Of a stretch of DNA of 64,000 bases, positions 55,865 through 64,000 are shown one piece after another. Made by a program: the position numbers and the translations under genes. The stretch is from Costus lasius (lineage: Eukaryota; Streptophyta; Magnoliopsida; Zingiberales; Costaceae): positions 29,127,439 to 29,191,438 of the forward strand of contig CM050450.1 of the NCBI GenBank assembly GCA_027563935.2. The letters are read 5' to 3'. Below the pieces are notes generated by a model, which saw nothing but the letters and a program-made list of their open reading frames with translations, was not told the DNA's origin and ran no database searches. The stretch's first letter is position 1, and every line of letters starts with the position of its first letter.

Positions 55865-56650
55865 TCAACCCCATATCTCTAGCGTGACCATCATGCTTCT
55901 GCTGCGCAAAGCCTTGGTCAATGGGTCTGCCAGATTGTTCACTGTGTTTACTCTGCTAATCTTGACATCACCTCTGTCAATGATCTCTCTAATCAGGTGA
56001 AATCTTCTGAGTATGTGTTTGGATCTTTGATGAGACCGTGGTTCCTTGGCTTGTGCAATTGCTCCATTGTTGTCACAGTAGAGTTCAATGGGATCCATTG
56101 CACTAGGTACCACTTGAAGATCACACAAGAACTTCCTTATCCAAACAGCTTCCTTGGCTGCCTCAGAAGCAGCCACATACTCAGCTTCGGTTGTAGAATC
56201 TACTATGGTGGATTGCTTGAAGCTCTTCCAATATACAGCGCCTCCATTTATCTTGAACACATAGCCGGCCTGCGATCTAAAGTCGTCAGGGTCAGACTGG
56301 AACGATGCGTCAGTATAGCCCTGCATACTGAGCTCTTCCTGTCCCCCATAGACCAAGAACAGATCCTTAGTTATTCTCAGATACTTTAGGATGTTCTTTA
56401 CAGCCACCCAGTGCTGCAGACCTGGATTGGATTGGTATCGGCTGGTTATGCTTACAGCATATGCCACATCTGGTCTAGTACATAACATTGCATACATGAT
56501 CGATCCTACTGCCGAAGCATAAGGAATTCGACTCATGTCATCCCTCTCAGCCTGTGTTGTAGGACACTGGCTCTTTGAGAGAGTAAGGCCATGTCTCACT
56601 GGAAGGTATCCTTTCTTGGATTGCTCCATGTAGAACCTCTCCAGTACCTT
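55865..56650 (-). pseudogene. family B RT C-terminus and RNase H
   Basis: The minus-strand frame runs from the solo LTR boundary (VLERFYMEQSKKGYLPVRHG) through RNase H (GYTDASFQ, DSTTEAEYVAASEA, LYCDNNGAIAQAKE) to LADPLTKAL. There a one-base deletion shifts the frame and changes the last residues to a wrong tail ending at 55865. The RNase H catalytic acids are present. Confidence 0.9.
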
Positions 56651-58330
56651 TGTTGGGGTATGCCCTTAAGGCTAATGTTTGAGGCCTTGGGATTCTTTCA
56701 GTATCATGTATAAACTCTTATGTTTATAAAGGCAATGGTTGTTATTCAGTTTGTTACATTGTCTGCCGCAATAAGTGTGCTTCTGAATAATGTCTCAATG
56801 CTGTTCAGCTTGGCTGACATGCTGTAATGTCCTTAGTCGAGATATCTTGGTGAACATGAGACAGCCTTGATATGATTGAGACTAATATGTGTTCTAATCT
56901 TATAGGATGCTTCGAGCATGGAATAAGATGTAGACTCATGGGTACATTGGATGTACTGGACAGACCCTACTAGGATATTCAATTGCTTGTCACAATGTGA
57001 ATAATCCTTGTTTGCAACAAGTGGCACATGTCCTCTGACTTGAGATCACTTGTGTTTCTAAATGATGATTGTCATTGTTTTGAGGTAGTTCAATATCATT
57101 TGAAACATAATGGTTATAGACTATCTTGGATAATGATCATGAGTCAGGTTAGGACACTAGTGATAGATACAGGATTGCCGTCTCCTTGATTGGAGTGTGA
57201 TGTTCTAATGGGGCCCCCCTGAATGAGATGATTGAGAAAGTGTATGGCCATACCCAGGTGACTATGATCATCTGATCTAATCATGCTCATCATATTGGAG
57301 TTACAAGCTTGACACGCTTGTCCAATAAGAACATCCAGTGGCAAAGGAAACATGTATGCCTCGTGAAGTGGATTCACACTTGTGCTGTGGTTTGGGTGTA
57401 GTCTTGGAAGACTCTTTCCTTCATATCGGGAGACAGTGATGTGTTGCTAGATACCCCTCACTGATCGTGATAACGTAAGTTATCGTTACCGACATTTAAA
57501 GGAAACCCTTAGGGTCGCACAATTTGATGATATGGCTTACTTAAGTCAGATCGTGTGGACTGAATTGTTTTGGTTCAGTTTAATGGGATTTAATCTCTGA
57601 TTGTGAGTGAGATCTAGTCTGATCATGTTTGATTGATTAGGGCTTGAGATCGGTAAGCTTCGATCGAGAGAATGGTTGCTAGATCGGACAGATCAGAAGC
57701 ACCAAGAGATCGACGGTTAGATCTTGAACCATTTGGTTTGATTGGATCTGAGCCTATGCTGGTTTGATTTGGTTTTTGAACCAAATTCAATTGGACCGAA
57801 TAAATAGAACCGGTTCACATAAGTGAACGCTTGGTTCAATTGGAGAAGGATTGTTTCGATGGTTCACTTGGGTGAACGCATGAAACATTGAGGAGTTACT
57901 AATTTTGGAAGTCGGTTTCCAAATTGGAAACGCTCCCACGTAGTAACGTTGCTCGCCCATTATTCTCCATTGATTCCTCTCGTGAAGGTCTCTCGAGGCG
58001 AGGAGGAAAAACATTCGGCCAGCAAGACTTCTTCTTCGACATCTCCTACACGCGATTAGGATTCTTGAAGGTCTTTGCTAGCACAAAGGACAACAAGGAG
58101 AAAGCCATCTTCACCTTGTGTGCATCGCCTTTGGAGAAGAAGCATTTGATTCTTTCTCTTCCAAGCCGCCTCCTTACTCATGGCCATGGTAACGCATCTC
58201 TATGCTATCGTTTTAAGTTGATCATATGAATATCACATGCGATCCTTTGAAACCCTTGCTTCCGTTGCAAATGAACTATATGCGCCACCTATTAGGGTTT
58301 CGGCCCCCCCTCCTTTTAGGGGACCCTTCA
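56651..58330 (+). repeat. solo family A LTR (1680 bp), TSD ACCTT
   Basis: Runs TGTTGGGGTATG...GGGGACCCTTCA, with ACCTT at 56646-56650 and 58331-58335. It interrupts family B's RT in the opposite orientation; the RT frame continues in phase across it. It shows that A was active after this B copy landed. Confidence 0.96.
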
Positions 58331-61300
58331 ACCTTATCAATGTAAGTACTTTGACTAAGGGCCAGAAGCCTCTTGGATCTATCCCGGTAGATCCTTACGC
58401 CTAGAATATAGGCGGCCTCCCCTAAGTCTTTCATCTCGAAACACTTCCCTAACCATGTCTTCACAGCTTGAAGACTAGGGATGTCGTTTCCGATTAGCAG
58501 TATGTCATCAACATACAAGACCAGAAAAATTACCAAGCTCCCACTGGATTTTTTGTATACACAGGCGTCATCTTCGCTTTTGATAAAGCCATAATCTCTT
58601 ACGGCCTCATCAAATCGAAGATTCCAACTTCGAGATGCTTGCTTTAATCCATAAATGGACCTCTTCAGCCTGCAGACCTTATTAGCCTCTGCAGGATGGA
58701 TGAAGCCATCAGGTTGTGACATATACACATCCTCAGTCAGCTTCCCGTTAAGGAACGTTGTCTTCACATCCATCTGCCATATCTCATAGTCATGATATGC
58801 AGCTATAGCAAGCAGAATCCGAATGGATTTAATCATGGCAACCGGCGAGAAGGTTTCATCATAGTCCACCCCGTGGACTTGTTTAAATCCTTTAGCCACT
58901 AGTCTACCCTTATAGGTAACTATTTTGCCATCCATGTCTGTCTTCCTCTTGAAGACCCATTTACACCCTATGGGTTTTACCCCATCGGGCAGCTCAACCA
59001 AATCCCAGACTTGGTTAGCCGACATGGAATCCATCTCGGATCGCATGGCGTCAAGCCATTTCTCAGAGTCCGGTCCACTGACCGCCTCATCATAGGTTCT
59101 AGGTTCATCCTCAATGATGAAGATCCCATCGTGTTGGGTTGGTAGTGACCCATACCTTTCAGGTGCACGACGAATTCTCCCAGACCTACGCGGGACCTGT
59201 GTCTGAGCCTCAGGTTGCCTAGCAACCGGTGCAGGTGGCTCAGATTCCATCTCTTTGTCTTGTGCATGCACTTGGACCTCATCCAAGTCAAACTTCCTCC
59301 CACTAACTTCTTTCATAAGAAATTCTTTCTCTAGAAAGACAGCACCCTGAGCAACAAAAACTTTGTTCTCGGTTGGGACATAGAAGTAGCATCCTTTAGT
59401 TTCCTTAGGATACCCCACAAACATACACTTATCAGATCTAGGTTCTAGCTTGCTAGAATCCTGACGTTTGACATAGGCCTCACATCCCCAGATCCTGATA
59501 AACGTGAGATTAGGGCGTCTCCCACTCCACACCTCGTATGGTATTTTGGAGACACTCTTAGATGGAACATTATTCAGTATTAGAGAAGCTGTTTCTAGTG
59601 CATGCCCCCAGAATGATGAAGGTAGAGTTGCATGACTCATCATGGATCGAACCATATCTAATAAAGTTCAATTTCTCCTTTCAGACAACCATTCCATTGA
59701 GGTGTTCCAGGAGGAGTGAGTTGGGATATGATCCCACACTCTCTCAGATAGTCAAAGAACTCACCACTCAGGTATTCTCCACCTCGATCTGATCGAAGGG
59801 CTTTAATAGATCTTCCAGGCTGGTTCTCTACTTCATTCTTGAACTCTTTGAATTTCTCAAAGGATTCAGATTTATGTCTCATTAAGTAGACATAACCATA
59901 CCTACTGAAGTCATCAGTGAAGGTAATGAAGTAGTTGTACCCTCCTCTGGCTTGTTTATTGAAGAGCCCACACACATCAGTATGTATGAGATCCAATAAA
60001 CCTTTTGCCCTCTCACCAATCTTGGTGAAGGGCGCCTTTGTCATTTTCCCTAATAAACAGGGTTCACAAGTATCAAATTCCTCCAAGGAACTTGAATCTA
60101 ACAATCCATTTGCATGGAGTTGTTGGATGCGATTCTTGTTTATATGGGCTAATCGACAGTGCCATAGGAAAGCACCAACTGAACCACTCAGTTTGGTCCT
60201 CTTATTGCTTATGTTACAAATAGAACTTTCCATATCCAAGATATATAGACCATTGCACAAAGTACCCTTCCCATAGAACATATTTGCAAATGAAAAAGAA
60301 CAGGAGTTCTTATTTATTTCAAATTTAAATCCTTTCCTTGCCAAGCAAGGAATGGATAGAATGTTCTTAGTTAGCGAAGGTACACAAAAGCAATTGTCCA
60401 GTTCTAATTGAAGTCCAGAAGGCAAGGAGAGAGTCAAAACACCTGCAGCAACAGCAGCAACCTGTGCCCTGTTTCCAATGCGTAGGTCAATCTCTCCAAG
60501 CCGCACCGATCTACTTTTCTTGAGCCCCTGAGCTAGAAGTTAAGGCCAAGCCTTTCTTCTCCTCATTCTGAAGCTGCTTGCAGTCCCTTCTCCAGTGGCC
60601 CTGCTCGCCACAGTGAAAACACCTATGTTCCTTTGACTTCTTCGCCTTTTTCTTCAGTGCTTTGGTAGGACCTCTGGCACTGCTCTTAGCACGTGCCTTA
60701 CCCTTCTTCTTTATCTTCTTGGTCGCAGGGACCAAAAGAACAGAATTGGGTTTGGTCTTACCCATCTCTCGCTCGGCTATTTGGAGCATATTCATCAATT
60801 CCTCCCCTGTGCACTCAATCCGGTTCATATTGAAGTTAATGATAAACGGACTGAAGCTAGGGGGTAGGGAATGAAGAATAAGGTCCACAACCAGCTCGTT
60901 GTCAATGGTGTGTCCCAGTCTCCTGAGATGATCCACATTCCCAATGAGTTTGAGAACATGGGGTCTCACTAGTGCACCTTCAGACACCTTGCACCGAAAG
61001 ACTGCTTTGGCGGTGTCAAATCTCTCAGTTCTAGCCTGAGCCTCGAACATCTATTTCAGACGAGTAATCATCTGAAAAGCGTTCTGCTCCTCATATTGCA
61101 CCTACAGTTCAGGTGCCATACTAGCTAGCATAAGACATGCAACCTCCAAAGAGTCATCCTGATGCTTTCTATAAGCATCTCTGTTTGCCGTTCGGGCATT
61201 AGGCGGAAGAGCCACAGGAAGAGGCTGTTCAAGGACATACAGCTTCTTCTCGAGCTTGAGGACTATCCTCAAGTTCCGATGCCAGTCCATAAAGTTAGTT

Positions 61301-61362
61301 CCAACTAACTTATCCTTATCAAGGAGTGATCGCAATGATAATCCACCAGTGTTCGTAGCCAT
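58331..61362 (-). pseudogene. family B gag, integrase and N-terminal RT, broken
   Basis: Start MATNTGGLSLRSLLDKDK at 61362. Two stops in Gag (near 61101 and 61051). Zinc knuckle CFHCGEQGHWRRDC near 60620. Around 60526-60533 the sequence jumps from the Gag linker (LALTSSSG) to QGLKKSR, deleting the protease active site. Integrase follows (IHTDVCGLFNKQARGGYNYF, SDRGGEYLSGEF), then a one-base frameshift near 59685 in NGVSERRNR. The frame then runs open from MVRSMMSHATLP at 59655 through RT (QMDVKTTFL, LYVDDILLIG) to the solo LTR. Confidence 0.92.
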
Positions 61363-62273
61363 TGTTCTACAACACCCAAGAAGAACAGATTAGTACTACT
61401 TCGAATCATTTAAACTGGACTTGTTTTAAATGATTTCTGCTCTCACTATTTTTAATTCGAATTGACAACCCACAAAGTCAATCGGGAAGTTTAAGACTTC
61501 CTAGTGAGATGGGATCCTTATTTCACATGAGGCTTCGCGTCCCACGAGGGTGGGATGAGATGCACAAAGTAACCCATGTTTCCTAAGGTGGGCGCGTCGG
61601 CCGGTTGCTCCAAGCAACTCCCCTTGTTAGACAGTCTGGGCATTTCATGTCCAGCGAGGGCTGGATACAACATGAAACCTTTACCTCTCAACGATGCCTC
61701 TAGACTTTCACCATGTGCCCAGCACATGTGAACTTATAGTCAAGTCCATTCCTAACCGTTATGCCCAGGGCCAATGAGTTTCCTTGCGAAGGCACTCCCA
61801 GGTTAAAACTGGACTGGGGAAACCATTGCCACCTCGCACTTTCTAAAGATAAGTAGGGGTGTACCACGAGGGTGGAAAATAGTTCACAACTCTACTGATC
61901 GATAGCTTAGTGAGGGCTACGCGTTAGAAGGCTACCAGACTTGATATTTTAATTGAGGGTTTTTGTTTAAGGTCTCATCATCTCAGTTTTATCTTATGTC
62001 TATCATTACAGGCATGCAATCCTATGGTGATAACATAACGATAAAACATTTCAGGCATGCTTCTGCAGATAATAATAAAAGCAGTAAAGGATGATGTGAT
62101 CATATCCTATACAAGACATTGAACCAATCCATGCCATGAAATAGGTTCAACTCTTGTCCTAGAATTCAAGCTCCAAAGACTAGACCTAGCCTAGCCGACC
62201 TCTAGTTTGAACTTCAAGGTTGGCTCCAAGGTCCTTCTCTCATGGTTTAGCTCTCAAACCCTAGAGGTACACT
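61363..62273 (-). mobile_element. partial leader of family B element
   Basis: Matches D's leader (48630-49164) and shares GTGAGATGGGATCC near 61503-61516 with family A leaders. No primer-binding site is reached; the leader is cut at 62273 by a family A LTR, with ACACT as the adjacent five bases. Confidence 0.8.
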
Positions 62274-63954
62274 TGAAAGTTCCCTAAAGGGGGCGAAACC
62301 CTAATCATGCAGATATAAAAGTTGCATGGGCGGAAGCAAGGGTTTCTAAAGGAATCGCATGCATGTCATATGATCAACTTCTTAAAAACTTGTATACAGA
62401 AGAAAATTCATACCGATGCCATTTCTTGGATGGCGTCTTGGAAGCAGAGAACAAAGTGGTTTTCCTCCAAAGCGTGCGCACACAAGGTGATAGATCGCCT
62501 ACTTTCTTGTTGCTCCTTGTGCTAGCAAGGATCCAAGATCTCCTGATCGAATGAAGGGAGAAGAGATGATCTTTCTTGCTTGGTCGAATCCTTCTCTTGT
62601 CGTCAACACTCACACACGAGAGTGAGTCGTAGTGAGCAAGGGGGCGAGAGGCGAGAATAGGGAGACCTATTCGAACGTGAGGCGTGGTCTCATTTTGAGA
62701 TCATGGCTTCTAAAAATAGCAAGCCACCACATGCGATCATGTGTTCACACCAAGTGAACGATCGCAATTTCCTCTCCCCTTGAACCATGCGCTCACTTGA
62801 TGAGCCGGTTCATTTCATTTGGTTCAAGGACCAAATTAAGCCAAGCCTTAATCCAGATCACATTAAACCAAAAGGCTCAAGATCTGACCATTCATCTCTT
62901 GATGCTCTTGATCTCACCGATCTAGCATCCAATCTCTCGATCGAAGCTTACCGATCTCAAGCCCTAATCAATCAAACATGATCAGACCAGATCTCACTTA
63001 CAATCAGAGTTTAAATCCCATTAAACTGAACCAAAATAATTTAATCCACACGATCTGACATAAGTAAGCCATATCATCAAATTGTGCGACCCTAAGGGTT
63101 TCCTTTAAATGTCGGTAACGATAACTTACGTTATCACGATCAGTGAGGGGTATCTAGCAACACATCACTGTCTCCCAATATAAAGGAAAGAGTCTTCCAA
63201 GACTACACCCAAACCACAGCACAAGTGTGAACCCAAGTCACTTGACATATGTGTTTCCTTTGCCACTGGATGTTCTTATTGGACAAGCGTGTCAAGCCTG
63301 TAATTCCAATATGATGAGAATGATTAGATCAGATGAAACATAGTCATCCGGGTATGGCCATACACTTTCTCAATCATCTCATACAGGGGGCCCCTATAGA
63401 ACATCACACTCCAATCAAGGAGACGGCAATCCTATATCTATCACTAGTGCCCTAACATGACTCATGCTCACTATCCAAGATAGTCTATAACCATTATGTT
63501 TCAAATGATATTGAACTACCTCAAAACAATGCCAATCATCATTTAGAAACACAAGTGATCTCAAGTCAGAGGAAATATTCCACTTGTTTGCATATAAGGA
63601 TTATTCACATTGTGACAAGCAATTGAATATCCTAAGTAGGGTCTGTCCAGTACATCCAATGTACCCATGAGTCTACATCTTATTCCATGCTCGAAGCATC
63701 CTATAAGATTAGAACACATATTAGTCTCAATCATATCAAGGCTGTCTCATGTTCACCAAGATATCTCGACTAAGGACAAAACTGCATGTCAGCCAAGCTG
63801 AACAGCATTGAGACATTATTCAGAAGTATACATATTGCAGCAGATGATGTAACAACCTGAATAACAACCATTGCCTTTATAAACATAGAGTTTAGACATG
63901 ATACTGAAATAATCCCAAGGCCTCAAACATTAGCCTTAAGGGCATACCCCAACA
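62274..63954 (-). repeat. 3' LTR of a family A element extending past the window (1681 bp)
   Basis: On the minus strand it runs TGTTGGGGTATG...GGGAACTTTCA, with the polypurine tract (ATCTCCCACTT) at 63955. ACACT at 62269-62273 is the expected target copy; its partner lies beyond the window. Its end is nearly identical to the LTR fragment at 6805-7279 in opposite orientation. Confidence 0.92.
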
Positions 63955-63974
63955 ATCTCCCACTTGCACTTAAT

Positions 63975-64000
63975 CTAATGGTTGAGAAATCTCAAACCCA
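63975..64000 (-). CDS. last codons of the gag-pol of the right-edge A element (partial)
   Basis: The minus strand reads the conserved end LRFLNH and TAG at 63975-63977. Only the extreme C-terminus is inside the window, so intactness cannot be judged. Confidence 0.85.

Larger units (their letters stand above)
53870..62273 (-). mobile_element. family B copia element, 5' end missing
   Basis: 3' LTR, polypurine tract, gag-pol and leader are present in order on the minus strand. The 5' LTR and primer site are gone, cut off by a family A LTR at 62274. AGAAT at 53865-53869 would be the left target copy; the right copy cannot be seen. A solo A LTR interrupts the RT. Protein and leader similarity place it near family A and D, but its LTR is largely distinct. 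Confidence 0.9.

Overview
This is repeat-only DNA from a large flowering-plant genome. The evidence is layers of nested LTR retrotransposons with plant-type primer sites: TGGTATCAGAGC (initiator-Met tRNA) for the copia elements and TGGCGCCGTTGCC (Asp-tRNA type, as in Athila/Calypso gypsy elements) for the gypsy elements. I see no host gene, rRNA, genuine tRNA gene or CRISPR array. The species cannot be fixed from the sequence.

Three groups of elements account for nearly everything. Family A is a Ty1/copia family with LTRs of about 1.68-1.71 kb (TGTTGGGGTATGCCC...TTCA or ...TACA), a leader of about 1.9 kb and one gag-pol frame of about 1294 codons. Its layout resembles BARE-1/Angela, but that lineage assignment is inference. 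There are eleven LTR copies in the window. Family B is a related copia family (LTR TGTTGGTGTATATGCCC...CCAACA) with one damaged copy on the minus strand and one strongly decayed copy (D) on the plus strand. Group C is Athila-like gypsy DNA on the minus strand: gag, retropepsin and an Athila-type downstream ORF, with no RT, RNase H or integrase between them.

Layout: 1-6804 is A element 1 (5' LTR outside the window; two nonsense codons), probably inserted in another A LTR (6805-7279) whose primer site and leader run to 7793. 7794-14669 is group C DNA: gag remnant C1, LTR1, 3' UTR, and the 3' half of the downstream ORF. 14670-39542 is a 24.9-kb A composite with the target duplication GCGTC on both sides, inserted in that ORF. 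It holds plus-strand element X, minus-strand element Y, and the intact young element Z (26186-35370, target duplication TTTTA) inside Y. 39543-48629 is the other half of the ORF, a solo A LTR (duplication ATAGT), and the gag-protease part of C2 with LTR2 and an unclassified insertion. 48630-52482 is copia relic D. 52483-53869 is a third Athila-like 3' piece. 53870-62273 is family B with a solo A LTR (duplication ACCTT) in its reverse transcriptase. 62274-64000 is the 3' LTR and start of another minus-strand A element.

Element Z is the only copy that looks able to encode all its own proteins, and its two LTRs are almost identical. The most suggestive structure is the foldback at 14670-22125. 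There a plus-strand LTR plus leader faces a minus-strand leader plus LTR, with arms of about 3.1 kb around a loop of about 1.3 kb. Transcription from the left LTR would give a hairpin RNA matching the family's own LTR and leader. No new enzymatic system was found.
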